64,000 nt of DNA from Flavobacterium sp. (GCF_017744675.1 NZ_JAGIAV010000004.1:358567-422566), one strand, 5' to 3'; counted from the stretch's first letter, positions 26,376-36,071 are shown. Translations and numbers: made by a program. The notes: generated by a model from the letters alone, not told the origin.

Positions 26376-27260
26376 ATGAAAAACAATCCCAAATTAATAA
26401 CTAATTATGAGTACAAGAAGTTCTTTCTTCCTGATATATCAACTCATAATCTTTTTAATAATTCTAATGTACAGCTATATCGAATTGAAAATTATTTGAA
26501 GAAAATTGTCATACCTGTTAATCCATATCAGACTACTTTTAATTTTCTGATTTTTGTAACAAAAGGATATGTAAAGCAACAGTTGGAGACCTCTGTTTTT
26601 AAAATTAATGCCAATCAGGCACTGAATATCAAACAAGGAAATTTTACAGCAACATTGGAACTATCAGAAGATGTTGAAGGCTTTTTTATAATTTATGAAA
26701 ATGAAGTGATAACCGAAATTGCATTAAACACGAGTGATTTAAATTTCTTTTATACTTCTCCTTTCTCGATTTTAGATCCTAATAAAATCAATTGGCTGAT
26801 TCGTTTGTTTGAATTGCTGGAAGAAGAGTTAAATGAAGATGAACATATTGATGCCATTACGATTGCACTTCTTCAATCGGCGTTGCTAAAGATTATTCGA
26901 ACAGAAAATACCGATAACAAATCGCTTAATCGAACCAGCTTTATTTCTTTTCATTTTAGAGAATTGGTGCAGAAGAACCACATTCGACACAAAAACATCG
27001 ATTTCTACTCGAATCTATTGAAGATATCTGATAATTATTTGAACAAATGCGTCAAAGAAACTACCGGAAAAGCACCAAAACAATGGATTAATGAAATTAC
27101 AATTCAGCACAGCCAGATTCTTTTGCAGGATAATTCTAAAGAAATAGCAGAAATAGCTTTTGAATTGCATTTTCAGTCGCCTTCTTATTTTTCGCGTATG
27201 TTTAAAAAAGTAACGGGACAATCACCTTCTGATTATCGATCTAAGTTTTTGAAGCATTAA
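26376..27260 (+). CDS. AraC-family transcriptional regulator
   Basis: 294 aa. The N-terminal cupin-like sensing half includes FLIFVTKGYVKQQLETSVFKINANQALNI. The C-terminal half (about 200-292) has two helix-turn-helix units typical of AraC: FYSNLLKISDNYLNKCVKETTGKAPKQWI, and IAEIAFELHFQSPSYFSRMFKKVTGQSPSDYR with the family ending. The effector and targets are unknown. The gene stands alone, followed by repeats and a terminator. Confidence 0.9.
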   Translation: MKNNPKLITNYEYKKFFLPDISTHNLFNNSNVQLYRIENYLKKIVIPVNPYQTTFNFLIFVTKGYVKQQLETSVFKINANQALNIKQGNFTATLELSEDVEGFFIIYENEVITEIALNTSDLNFFYTSPFSILDPNKINWLIRLFELLEEELNEDEHIDAITIALLQSALLKIIRTENTDNKSLNRTSFISFHFRELVQKNHIRHKNIDFYSNLLKISDNYLNKCVKETTGKAPKQWINEITIQHSQILLQDNSKEIAEIAFELHFQSPSYFSRMFKKVTGQSPSDYRSKFLKH

Positions 27261-27288
27261 AATTTAGTTTAAACACGCGGCTAATAGT

Positions 27289-27340
27289 ACGCGGATGAAA
27301 CGGATTCGCTTTGCGAAAACGCGGATATACACGGATTTTT
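27289..27340. repeat. CGCGGAT-family repeat, copy 2
   Basis: The segment ACGCGGATGAAACGGATTCG...GCGAAAACGCGGAT matches the reverse complement of the right arm of the element at 24699-24817, with few differences. It is non-coding. Confidence 0.6.
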
Positions 27341-27349
27341 TTATTTAAA

Positions 27350-27453
27350 CACATAGAATCATAGATTTTACTGCTTGTGTTCAAGATTGCAGAAAAAGCC
27401 AGCTTTAACACATAGTTCTATGTGTCCTAAAAGCTATGTTTCTATGTGTTTAA
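27350..27453. repeat. CACATAG-type palindromic repeats
   Basis: Several copies of CACATAGxxTCTATGTG-like half sites occur, including CACATAGTTCTATGTG at 27410-27425, a near-perfect palindrome, and CTATGTTTCTATGTG just after. The 25 nt at 27401-27425 recur with one mismatch at 59610-59634. This is a dispersed repeat or a transcript-end structure. Confidence 0.55.
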
Positions 27454-27503
27454 AATATATTTGGCCAGAACGCTAATTCGCACTGATTTTTATTTCTATA
27501 AAC

Positions 27504-27551
27504 AAAAACGCTTATACAGAATCTTTGAAATCCTGTGATAAGCGCTTTTTG
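27504..27551. terminator. Bidirectional terminator
   Basis: Imperfect arms (AAAACGCTTATACAG and CTGTGATAAGCGCTTTTT) surround a short loop, with A and T runs on both sides. It sits between the convergent AraC-type and RidA-like genes. Confidence 0.65.
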
Positions 27552-27595
27552 CCTATAAAAGGCTCTACTTAAAAAATATTATTTTCAGCTATCGG

Positions 27596-28822
27596 TTAAG
27601 CTGGCGTGCCTTCGCTGTTTGAAACTACAGCATCCACTTGGATTAAAGCATCCTGAGGAATTGCAGAAACGCCAATCACCGTTCTTGCTGGCAAGTCGCC
27701 AGTGAAAAATGAAGTATAGACATCGTTTACAGCCGTTATATCTGCTACATTTTTAAGCTGAATATTGATTTTAACAATATCGTCCATTTTGTGGTCGATG
27801 CTTTCTACAATTGCTTTGATGTTATTTAAGCATTGAGCTGCTTGTTCTTTTACACCACCAGCAACTATTTGATTGGTTGCGGCAACTAAAGGCAATTGCC
27901 CAGAAATGTGGTTGTAATGTGAATAAGCTACAGTATGGGTATACGAAACTTTTGGTGCGTTTGCTGTGTTGTTTGCTTCGATTACCAAAAATCTTGTGTC
28001 TTCTGGAAGTTGTGGAGGTGTTCCATCACCATGAGAAACTGCAACATCAATCTGTACTAGAGCATCCATTGGCAAAGCCGAAGCGTTAACAATTGTTCTT
28101 GCAGGAACATAAGTTGGGAAGAATTTTGTTAAAACTTCGCTTACGGCATCTGCATCTGCAATGTCTTTTAGAAAAATAGTAGTTTTAACCACATCATTCA
28201 TAACATGTCCGATGCTTTCTAAAATAGCTTTAATGTTTTTTAAAGATTGTTCCGCCTGCGCTTTTACTCCACCAGCTACAATTTCACCAGATTTCGGATC
28301 AATTGGCAATTGAGCTGAAAGATTGTTGTAATGAGAAAATGCAACAGTATGCGCGTGAATGCTTTTTGGCGCGTTTTCTGTATTTCTTGTTACTTTTACA
28401 AGATCTAAAGCTTTCTGCGGAGTTGTTCCTTCTCCATTTGAGATAAGAGCATCTATCTGAATTAAAGCCTCTTCTAACGGTAAGGCCGCTACTTGAACTG
28501 TTGTACGTGTTGGAAGTTCTTTTTGGAAGAATGTTTTATACACTTCATCAACTGCTTCGATATCTGAAATATCTTTCAAGAAAACAGTCAATTTTACAGC
28601 ATCGTCCATAACGTGGCCAATGCTTTCTACAATCGTTTGAATATTAGCCAAACATTGTTTTGTCTGCTCTTTAATATCACTGCTGACAATTTCGCCCGTT
28701 TTAGGATCTACAGGCAATTGTGCCGAAAAATTGTTGTAGTGAGAAAACGCTACTGTTTGCGTTGAAAAAGGGCTTTTTGGCGCGTTTTCTGTGTTTCTCG
28801 AGTTCTTTTTAATTTCGCTCAT
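27596..28822 (-). CDS. Three-domain RidA/YjgF-like protein
   Basis: 408 aa made of three consecutive RidA-like domains (about 1-130, 145-265, 282-405). Each begins N-T-x-N-APK...TVA-SHYN and contains GQLP or AQLP, GGVKEQ-like, SIGHVMDD and a closing LPARTxxxxSALPxDALIQIDA. The Arg of P-x-R-T, which binds the substrate carboxylate in RidA, is kept in all three. The usual late Glu (EIEA) is Asp (QIDA). RidA proteins are homotrimers that hydrolyse reactive enamine/imine intermediates, so this chain may be a covalent trimer. It lies 52 nt after the DUF2490 gene of the urease operon, with a terminator downstream. Confidence 0.85.
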   Translation of the reverse strand: MSEIKKNSRNTENAPKSPFSTQTVAFSHYNNFSAQLPVDPKTGEIVSSDIKEQTKQCLANIQTIVESIGHVMDDAVKLTVFLKDISDIEAVDEVYKTFFQKELPTRTTVQVAALPLEEALIQIDALISNGEGTTPQKALDLVKVTRNTENAPKSIHAHTVAFSHYNNLSAQLPIDPKSGEIVAGGVKAQAEQSLKNIKAILESIGHVMNDVVKTTIFLKDIADADAVSEVLTKFFPTYVPARTIVNASALPMDALVQIDVAVSHGDGTPPQLPEDTRFLVIEANNTANAPKVSYTHTVAYSHYNHISGQLPLVAATNQIVAGGVKEQAAQCLNNIKAIVESIDHKMDDIVKINIQLKNVADITAVNDVYTSFFTGDLPARTVIGVSAIPQDALIQVDAVVSNSEGTPA

Positions 28823-28874
28823 AATTTGTTTGTTTTTCTGTTTTTATAATTGCTTTTTATATTGTATAAGAGTA

Positions 28875-29678
28875 TTATTTCCCAAAAGGATTCTTCCAAA
28901 TTATATCTACGGCTAGGTAATTTACGTCTGAAATATCAGCTCCTTTTCCTATTAGATTATACATATAACCTACATCGAAAATAAATGGGATCTCATGCGG
29001 ACTAAGCGAATAATAAAGTGTAAATCTGCTTTCTTTATAATCAAATTTTGACCATTGCTTTTCTGGCTCATTTTCTTTACTAATTGCAAAAAGCGCTTCG
29101 GCACCTCCTATAATATGATGTGTTTTAGTAGTTCCTAAATCCAGACTTAACTGTGTTTTAAACCTTGTGCGCAACTGAAAATTTTCTTCGGCATTACTAA
29201 AATCAGGATTAAAAAATTTCCTGAATTCTTGTCTTACGGTATTTTTCCATTTCAGTCCATTGGCTTCCATGACATAAGAATAACGCCCGTATACTCTAAA
29301 TTCCTGTTCAATTGCTGGATCTAATGTCTCGTATGGAGCTGCTGAGTCGTAATTATTAGATCGTCTGTAACTTAATGCATACGAGTATTCCCAGTTCTTT
29401 TTGTAACGATTGGAAATTTCTTCATTGATGACCAGAATAGCCATTTTTGAAAATGGATTATTCTCATCTGGACTGCTCTTTAGTCCAACGCCTACATAAG
29501 TGGTCGATTCTTTTTGTTTAAGTGAATCCAAAGATTGCCTGACTCCAAAGGCAAACCAAGAAGCATTTTTTGCTTCTCCTAACCCTGGAGGACTTAACTG
29601 TGCGTAAGTATTACTGAGTGTGACCACGAAAATAAGCGCTGCCAAGAACAATTTGCTTCTTGCAAGCACTTTTTTCAT
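28875..29678 (-). CDS. DUF2490 outer-membrane protein
   Basis: 267 aa with a signal peptide (LFLAALIFVVTLSNTYAQ). The alternating aromatic strands (YSYALSYRRSNNYD, YGRYSYVMEANG, WKNTVRQEFRKFF, FRTRFKTQLSLDL and a terminal YLAVDIIWKNPFGK) match DUF2490, small beta-barrel proteins of unknown function. It starts 12 nt after the interrupted TonB receptor and is the last gene of the urease operon. It may be a partner of the receptor, but this is positional inference. Confidence 0.7.
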   Translation of the reverse strand: MKKVLARSKLFLAALIFVVTLSNTYAQLSPPGLGEAKNASWFAFGVRQSLDSLKQKESTTYVGVGLKSSPDENNPFSKMAILVINEEISNRYKKNWEYSYALSYRRSNNYDSAAPYETLDPAIEQEFRVYGRYSYVMEANGLKWKNTVRQEFRKFFNPDFSNAEENFQLRTRFKTQLSLDLGTTKTHHIIGGAEALFAISKENEPEKQWSKFDYKESRFTLYYSLSPHEIPFIFDVGYMYNLIGKGADISDVNYLAVDIIWKNPFGK

Positions 29679-29690
29679 ATTTTCTGAATT

Positions 29691-31748
29691 TTAAAATTTG
29701 TAACTTATTCCTGCTTTTACAGCAAAAGGAGTTCCTGGTGTAAAACACAAGTCTGATACTGGATTAGTCTCATTTCTAAGTCTGGTTTCGGTTTCAAATT
29801 GTGCTTCGTTCCATTTGGTGTTAAAGATGTTTTGAAACTGCAGATTTACTTCCCATTTTCTTTTGCCATAAGCCAGCACCAAATCATTAACAAAATAACC
29901 TCGTGTTCTTACCGAATTATCTTCGATTGCTGGTCTAGAATCCATATAGCGGTATCTTAAATTGGCCGAAAAACCAGATGGAAGTTTTACCGCCACACCT
30001 CCAGTACTGGTAAGAGTTGGAACCAACGGAATATAATTTTCTCCTTTGGGCTCGTCGATAAAACGGGCATGGGCATAATTAAGATCTCCGTCTAGATACA
30101 GCCATGAAATAGGCTGGTATCTTAAACTCAAATCAAATCCTAAACGGCGTGTTTTTCCTGATGGCTCTACCACGGCTTCGTCTCCAACATATACAAATTC
30201 CTGCTGCAAATACATGTGCCAAATCGCTGGCTGGATAATCATATTAGCTGTTGGACGAAGAATAACCCCAAAATCGCTTCCAAAAGAATACGGAAGAATG
30301 TCTTTCCCGTCTTGCGCTACGACAACGCGTACGTCGTTGGAATGAAATCCAAAACCAGATTTAATATACCATTGCACATTACTGTTCTGCGTATACGATA
30401 TATTCAGTTTTGGACTTATCCTAGCTGCCGAAGCTTCTCTTGAAGCAGGCAAACTAGCAAGACGATCATGAAGACTAAAAGTAAAATAATCTAATCTCGC
30501 TGATGGATTGATAAGCCATTTCCCTACTTTATAATCTAATGAAGTATAACCATGAACATTGATCTCGGATGCGGAACCATCAGACATTCTGTTTAATAAT
30601 AAATCGCGATGATAAACGTGATTTAACTGCAAATCTTTAATATCATCAAAACGAAAACCTGCTCCAGAGGTCCAAGTCATGTTGCTGTTTTCAAAGGCAA
30701 ATCTTCGGATATACTTGTTTTCTAGACCATAAATAGAACGATTATCAATCTGTTGAATCTCATCTCCGTAAACGGGGTCATTTAGATAAAAAGTAAAATT
30801 CGAAAACAGATTAAAATCATATTTAGAATAAAATAAATTGCTCGAAAACTCTTCGTTCTCGTTGGCTAAATATCTATAATGTACGGCAAGATTTGTTCTC
30901 GAAGTATTTCCTCCTTCTGTTGGATCTATTGAACCCCATCTGCTTATAATGCCCTCTTCTACTGCTCTTTCTGGAATTTGTCCCGAAGCATTCCATTTAG
31001 AAGTAAAAGTAGATCCTAGAACAGAGATATATTGTTTTTCATCAATCCATTGGCTGTACTTTGCCAGAAAATTAACGCGTGTAAAATCTTGTTTGACGTC
31101 AAACGGTCCATCACTATAATTGAATTCACCTGCTACATAAAAACTTTTATCCTTATTATTTTTATTTAAAAGATTAAGCATCGTCACGGCACGCATGGTA
31201 TTGAAAGAACCTCCTTCAATTTTGAAAAGATTATTATCCAATCTGTCAAAAGTGCTAAAATTGACATAGCCTGAGGTATTAAAATCTCCTTTATCGGCAT
31301 AATAAGCTCCTTTTCCAAAATCAATGTCTTTGATCGTTTCTGGAATTAAAAAATGCAGATCGGCATAACCTTGTCCGTGCGCATGCGAGACTATATTTAC
31401 TGGAATTCCGTCAGCCATAACGCTAATATCTGTTCCGTGATCATTATCAAATCCGCGCAAAAATATTTGTTCTGCTTTACCGCCACCAGCATGCTGTGCG
31501 ATGAACAATCCAGGAACTTTTCTCAATAAATCCTGAGCGGAATTAACCGGTGACATTTTCAAATCGACTTTCATTATTTATTTTCTAAAGTCGATGTTGC
31601 TTATAACAATTTTGCTCAGATGCACTGTATCTGCCTCTGGCTTATATACTTCTGACTTATTTGTTTCTACTTTATTTGCTTCTTGTGCAAATCCGTTCTG
31701 CACTATTAACAACACTATTACAATCCCTGTAAAAAGTTTGTTCCTCAT
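29691..31748 (-). pseudogene. TonB-dependent receptor interrupted by in-frame TAA
   Basis: The frame from ATG 31748 encodes 56 aa with a signal peptide (FTGIVIVLLIVQNGFAQ) and the start of a plug region (DTVHLSKIVISNIDFRK). It then meets TAA at 31578-31580. After one further codon the same frame resumes at ATG 31574 and runs 627 aa: plug (SAQDLLRKVPGLFIAQHAGGGKAEQIFLRGFD...), then a beta-barrel ending in AVKAGISYKF with the expected C-terminal Phe. The downstream part alone has no signal peptide and cannot be exported, so the gene looks broken by one nonsense codon unless this is a sequencing error or read through. The 6 nt gap to the urea transporter supports 31748 as the true start. Nickel or urea-related uptake is inferred from the operon. 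Confidence 0.8.
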
Positions 31749-31754
31749 TATTTT

Positions 31755-32639
31755 TTATTTTTCTTCTACAATTGCCATTTTATTTTCAAAATGACCTACT
31801 AATTTTTTTAAGGAAACAATAACCCACATCGATAAAACAAACGGAAACGTAAGCGTAATCCATCCATTATGCATCATAAAAATATCAAAGCATGTTGCTA
31901 TGATTACGGATAGCAATACATACAATCCGTCTCTTGGTTTTGTTCCGCTGCAAGCAATTCCGCATAAAACAGCATTGAAGCTGAACATTCCATCCTCAAT
32001 TAATTTTACAGAATCTCGGTCAAAATGTGCTATTGCTCCCGCAATTATTGCCGCTACGAATCCGTATAGCGCTGCTGTTGGATTATTAAGAAAGACCCCT
32101 ATAAAAAACAGCAATCCTGCCGCAATAGTTCCCTGAAAAATCACTTCGCTATAAGCATGCGCAGCTACTTCAAAAACCTCAAGCCCATCCATTTCTACAT
32201 TTGCTTCAGGTATTCTTGCTGCTGCTAACCCAAAATGCTGAATACTTAAAACAGCAGCTACAGTGATTACGATAAAAGGAAAGGTGAAAAAAGGAATCTT
32301 TTTACGAATGGAAAATTCCATAAGCAGAGTGCTTAATATGGATCCTAAAACAATTAAAAACCATATTAATGGACTTGTTTGAAAAAAGAAAGCTAACCCC
32401 ACTCCAATTAGGGTTGCATTAAATCCGTACAAACCTGCTTTTATATTTTCGTCGCTAAATTGAAAGATTTTGGCTGTTGCCGTTCCAATTATAGCACTTA
32501 CTAATGCAGCAAAACCCATAAGCAAAGAATCGTAGGATATTGCAACTAAAAATAACAAACCTGTCCAAGCGCTTTCTTGGAGCATAATTTGACCAATGCC
32601 CTTAAGCACAGTCTCTACTATCGTTTTAATTTTTTTCAT
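31755..32639 (-). CDS. Urea transporter (UT family)
   Basis: 294 aa, about ten membrane segments. The duplicated UT signatures are visible: IKAGLYGFNATLIGVGLAF in the first half and IEDGMFSFNAVLCGIACSG in the second, each lining the urea channel in known structures. Start at MKKIKT. It sits in the urease operon 34 nt after the nickel permease, where it would bring urea to the cytoplasmic enzyme. A short amphipathic N-terminus (ETVLKGIGQIMLQESAWTGLLF) is typical of bacterial UT proteins. Confidence 0.9.
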   Translation of the reverse strand: MKKIKTIVETVLKGIGQIMLQESAWTGLLFLVAISYDSLLMGFAALVSAIIGTATAKIFQFSDENIKAGLYGFNATLIGVGLAFFFQTSPLIWFLIVLGSILSTLLMEFSIRKKIPFFTFPFIVITVAAVLSIQHFGLAAARIPEANVEMDGLEVFEVAAHAYSEVIFQGTIAAGLLFFIGVFLNNPTAALYGFVAAIIAGAIAHFDRDSVKLIEDGMFSFNAVLCGIACSGTKPRDGLYVLLSVIIATCFDIFMMHNGWITLTFPFVLSMWVIVSLKKLVGHFENKMAIVEEK

Positions 32640-32673
32640 TTATATATACTTCTAAAGTGAAAAATTATTTGAA

Positions 32674-33372
32674 TTACCATCCCAAAAAAACCATCCCAAA
32701 ACCGCAGGCTAGAACTACTGCTCCACTAATTGCGGGAGTGTAGCGTTCAAATTTTTCCGTTTTGAAAAAAGAATATCCGTAAACGCCCAAAAGCACCATT
32801 GCTAGCATTGTTAAAACTGTGCTTAGCGTAAATACACCAATGATTGTCGAAATTTCAGCAACAGAACGGTTTAATCCTGAATAGAATAACAACGGAATTA
32901 GCGGTTCGCTTGGTCCCATCACAAAAATGGCAAACAAAACCAAAGGCGTTACTTTAACCCGATTTGTGGGCATAACCACTTCGCCATGTCTGTGCGAATA
33001 CACAAATACATCTTCTCCCATTACGTCAAAGTGTTTGTGCGCTTTATTTTTGTAAGCAGCCCAAAGTCCATAACAGAGGTAAATGGCACCAAATAACAGC
33101 AGCGCCCAGCTTGCAATATTGCCTCTAAAATCTTGGAAAAAGGTTATTTTATTGATCTGCCATCCTAAGAATACCCCAATAATTCCTAAAATCACCGAAC
33201 TTAAAATATGCCCTAAACCGCAAACTATAGTTAGCATGATTGTTTTAGACAAGCTCCACTTACGCGATCGCGATAAAACAATAAACGGCAGATAATGATC
33301 TGGGCCTGATGCTGTATGAAAAAAACTAATGCTGATAGCTGTAATTGATAACGCTATTAAATTTGAATCCAT
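32674..33372 (-). CDS. Urease-linked nickel permease (UreH/NicO-like)
   Basis: 232 aa, about six membrane segments. The first carries FFHTASGPDHYLPFI, an H...DH motif comparable to the metal-binding HxxxDH motifs of nickel/cobalt permeases, and a His-rich loop follows (NKAHKHFDV...YSHRHGE). Its position, 6 nt after ureD, fits a urease-associated nickel transporter supplying the metallochaperones. Metal specificity cannot be read directly. Assignment to the UreH branch rather than general TauE/NicO relatives is by context. Confidence 0.75.
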   Translation of the reverse strand: MDSNLIALSITAISISFFHTASGPDHYLPFIVLSRSRKWSLSKTIMLTIVCGLGHILSSVILGIIGVFLGWQINKITFFQDFRGNIASWALLLFGAIYLCYGLWAAYKNKAHKHFDVMGEDVFVYSHRHGEVVMPTNRVKVTPLVLFAIFVMGPSEPLIPLLFYSGLNRSVAEISTIIGVFTLSTVLTMLAMVLLGVYGYSFFKTEKFERYTPAISGAVVLACGFGMVFLGW

Positions 33373-33378
33373 AACTGT

Positions 33379-34176
33379 TTAAATTTGTATTGCTGCTTTT
33401 TCTTCCCAAAGCACATCTTGCACTTTTCTGAAGAAATCAAACATTTGCTCTCCTCCATGTCCTAGAATTCTAATGACAAAGCCGTTAAATTCCAATTCAC
33501 TAATTCCAAATGCTACATTTTCTAATGTTTCCAATTCTTTAAAGAAGTATTCGATTTGCTCTTCTACATCTTCATTTTTTGTATTGAGATATACAAAAGT
33601 TCCTTGATGGGTAAAGCCTTCCAGCAAACCCATAGCCGATAAGGGCATAATATCGGGTCTTAAGAGAACATTGTCTTTTAGGATAAGACGATCATGGTGA
33701 TACACCTCTAAAAGATTCTGAAAATGAGCATATTTAAAAGTTTCTCCGTGATGTTTACGACCACAAGTAATAATTTCGCTTATTGTAAGATCGCAATCAT
33801 CTTCAAGACTAATCTTGTTATGGCTCTTAAAAGTAGAATCCTCGTGAGGCACTACAGGATGTGGCACATACGAAAACGAAGTTCCCTTTTCCATTTTCAC
33901 ATTCATGACCTGTGCAGCACTGCCTTCCATATTGTACAATCGCTGATAAGATTGTGACTGCAGCTGCAAACGAGCATTTTCTTTTACATGCACCTGAATA
34001 TCATAAGTATCTCCGCTTAAAATTCCTGGAGACGAACTCATAATCATCAAATACGAAGCTCCATCCGATTTATATTGCCCCACAGGCATAATCCTAAAGG
34101 GCTGTGTAACGTATGCATCTCTTAAAAATGATTCCCCATCCCTTTCTTCTATTTCTATTTTTAGGGTACTTACCAT
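33379..34176 (-). CDS. ureD: Urease accessory protein UreD
   Basis: 265 aa (UreH in some nomenclature). It has the family features QPFRIMPVG, then MIMSSSPGILSGDTYDIQVHVKENARLQLQSQSYQRLY and SYVPHPVVPHEDSTF. UreD forms the apo-urease-bound UreD-UreF-UreG complex and provides a tunnel for nickel delivery. It lies between ureG (4 nt gap) and the nickel permease. Length and order are typical. Confidence 0.92.
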   Translation of the reverse strand: MVSTLKIEIEERDGESFLRDAYVTQPFRIMPVGQYKSDGASYLMIMSSSPGILSGDTYDIQVHVKENARLQLQSQSYQRLYNMEGSAAQVMNVKMEKGTSFSYVPHPVVPHEDSTFKSHNKISLEDDCDLTISEIITCGRKHHGETFKYAHFQNLLEVYHHDRLILKDNVLLRPDIMPLSAMGLLEGFTHQGTFVYLNTKNEDVEEQIEYFFKELETLENVAFGISELEFNGFVIRILGHGGEQMFDFFRKVQDVLWEEKAAIQI

Positions 34177-34180
34177 TCGA

Positions 34181-34819
34181 TTAACGAATTAAATTTGGTT
34201 CTTCAATATCTTCTAGCAATGCATATTTTCTGATCCATCCAATCACTTCATCAATTCCTTCTGTAGATCTAAGATTTGAAAACACAAATGGCGCTCCTTT
34301 TCTCATTCTTCTTGCATCGTTTTCCATTACTTCCAAACTTGCTCCAACATAAGGCGCTAAGTCAATTTTATTGATCAAAAGCAAATCAGATCTTGTAATA
34401 CCAGGTCCGCCTTTACGAGGGATTTTTTCTCCTTCAGCAACATCTATAACGAAAATCGTCACATCGGCCAAGTCTGGCGAAAAAGTTGCAGAAAGGTTAT
34501 CTCCACCGCTTTCAATTAAAATTAATTCGATATCTGGAAAACGAGAAACCAATTCATCTACTGCTTCCAAATTCATACTTGCATCTTCGCGAATTGCAGT
34601 GTGAGGACAACCTCCAGTTTCTACTCCAATAATTTTTTCTTTAGGCAAAAGGCTGTTTTTCACCATAAACTCAGCATCCTCTTTCGTATAGATGTCATTG
34701 GTGATTACTCCTAAATTATAATCTTTTAGCATTTTTCTGCTCAAACGTTCTAATAATGCAGTTTTTCCTGAACCAACAGGCCCTGCCACTCCTACTTTTA
34801 CATATTTTCTAGCTTCCAT
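34181..34819 (-). CDS. ureG: Urease accessory GTPase UreG
   Basis: 212 aa SIMIBI-class GTPase. P-loop [10 protein letters not shown] near residue 12, [14 protein letters not shown], the metal-binding [17 protein letters not shown] (Cys-Pro-His), [19 protein letters not shown], and [14 protein letters not shown] for guanine specificity are all present. UreG dimerises with nickel and GTP to load the urease active site through UreF and UreD. The upstream gap to ureF holds a heptamer repeat. Confidence 0.95.
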   Translation of the reverse strand: MEARKYVKVGVAGPVGSGKTALLERLSRKMLKDYNLGVITNDIYTKEDAEFMVKNSLLPKEKIIGVETGGCPHTAIREDASMNLEAVDELVSRFPDIELILIESGGDNLSATFSPDLADVTIFVIDVAEGEKIPRKGGPGITRSDLLLINKIDLAPYVGASLEVMENDARRMRKGAPFVFSNLRSTEGIDEVIGWIRKYALLEDIEEPNLIR

Positions 34820-34842
34820 TTTCTTTATCTTTTATCTTTCTT

Positions 34843-34870
34843 CTTTGTACTTTGTACTTTGTACTTTGCA
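34843..34870. repeat. CTTTGTA heptamer tandem repeat
   Basis: Three exact copies plus a degenerate fourth (CTTTGCA) fill most of the 57 nt gap between ureF and ureG, just upstream of the ureG start. Slippage here could change the leader length. Confidence 0.75.
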
Positions 34871-34876
34871 TTTTTT

Positions 34877-35575
34877 TTACGACATATATAATCTTGAGTA
34901 AAGTCTCTCGTGTTGCATACATCTAATATCAAAAGCGATGCTGCAAAGGCCTACCAATTCTCTGTCTACTGTTAAAGTTTCTTTTGCTAATTTTTTAATC
35001 AGCGGTTGCAATTCGAATAAAACATCTTGTCCTTCTAATTGTCCTAGGGGCACCAGTTTTACCGAATTGGTAATCATTCCGATAGCGGCATTGTAATAGA
35101 ATGCAAACAAGGCTTCGTCTAAAGGAATTTCTAATAATTGCGCGTACAAACCAAAAGCAATGCAATAATGTGCCGTTGCTTCTTTATTGGCAATTGCACG
35201 TTCATAACCGTCAATAAGGCCAAAGGCTTTTTGTCTTCGAAAAATCTTAATCAACCGAATTCCTAATTTCTGACTCGCCTCTCGTATCTCACGCGGACTC
35301 TTTAAAGCGCTGCATTCTTGATCTAGTTTAATTATCGTTTCTAAATCGTTGTCTGCCGCAGCTATATAGGCTAGTTTTAAAAAAGATGCATCGTTGTATT
35401 TAATGTTATACATTAACATATTTGACACAAATTCTTTGGCTGAAACCACAGAATTTACTGCCTCATCTTGAACATAAGTCTCCAATCCGTTGGAGTGTGT
35501 GTATCCTCCAATTGGTAAAGTCGGATCTGCCAAATGCAGAAGACTTCCTAAATAGGTGTTTTCTATATTAGTCAT
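34877..35575 (-). CDS. ureF: Urease accessory protein UreF
   Basis: 232 aa helical protein with LLHLADPTLPIGGYTHSNGLETYVQ at the N-terminus (the family P-x-G-x-F/Y-x-H-S-x-G-L-E motif) and AAIGMITNSVKLVPLGQLEGQ near the C-terminus. UreF acts with UreD and UreG in nickel insertion. The start overlaps the end of ureE by 8 nt, which implies coupling. Confidence 0.93.
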   Translation of the reverse strand: MTNIENTYLGSLLHLADPTLPIGGYTHSNGLETYVQDEAVNSVVSAKEFVSNMLMYNIKYNDASFLKLAYIAAADNDLETIIKLDQECSALKSPREIREASQKLGIRLIKIFRRQKAFGLIDGYERAIANKEATAHYCIAFGLYAQLLEIPLDEALFAFYYNAAIGMITNSVKLVPLGQLEGQDVLFELQPLIKKLAKETLTVDRELVGLCSIAFDIRCMQHERLYSRLYMS

Positions 35576-36071
35576 TTGAAGAAGCCATATTTAGAATTTT
35601 TGTAAAAAGAGACGAGTTTCCGTGACCGTGAGGCGCTACGTTTGATTTTAGCAAATGCAAGAGTTTTATCTCCTGTTTTTCTGGTTTGTAACCGCTCGCT
35701 TCCAACCATCTAAACATTGGCATTTCAAAAGGCATCATAATTTGATCGTTCTGAATAAACAATGGAAGATGTTTGTTTCCAATTTCATAGCAAATCGTAC
35801 CCATCTCCAATAAAGAAGATGGTGTCATTACGATTGCTTCACAAGATTTAATATTCACGACAATAGCTTTTTTTTCATCCTGATACAAAATATCATCTTG
35901 ATTCAATCGCTGTCCTTCCTGAATAAATTTAATTGCAATTTCTACCCCAGAATTTGTTCGCTTACGCTGAATTCGCTTGGTAGTCTCAAACCACTCAATT
36001 TCCAGCAGATCGATCTCTAAACCTTCAATTGATTGTGTTTTTGTATTGCCTATTATCTGTTGTATAATCAT
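35568..36071 (-). CDS. ureE: Urease accessory nickel chaperone UreE
   Basis: 167 aa. N-terminal domain with RKRTNSGVEIAIKF and LYQDEKKAIVVNIKSCEAIVM; C-terminal domain with CYEIGNKHLPLFIQ, where GNKHxP carries the nickel-binding His of UreE, and a short tail with HGHG. There is no long His-rich tail. UreE hands nickel to UreG. It overlaps both neighbours (1 nt and 8 nt). Confidence 0.92.
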   Translation of the reverse strand: MIIQQIIGNTKTQSIEGLEIDLLEIEWFETTKRIQRKRTNSGVEIAIKFIQEGQRLNQDDILYQDEKKAIVVNIKSCEAIVMTPSSLLEMGTICYEIGNKHLPLFIQNDQIMMPFEMPMFRWLEASGYKPEKQEIKLLHLLKSNVAPHGHGNSSLFTKILNMASSND

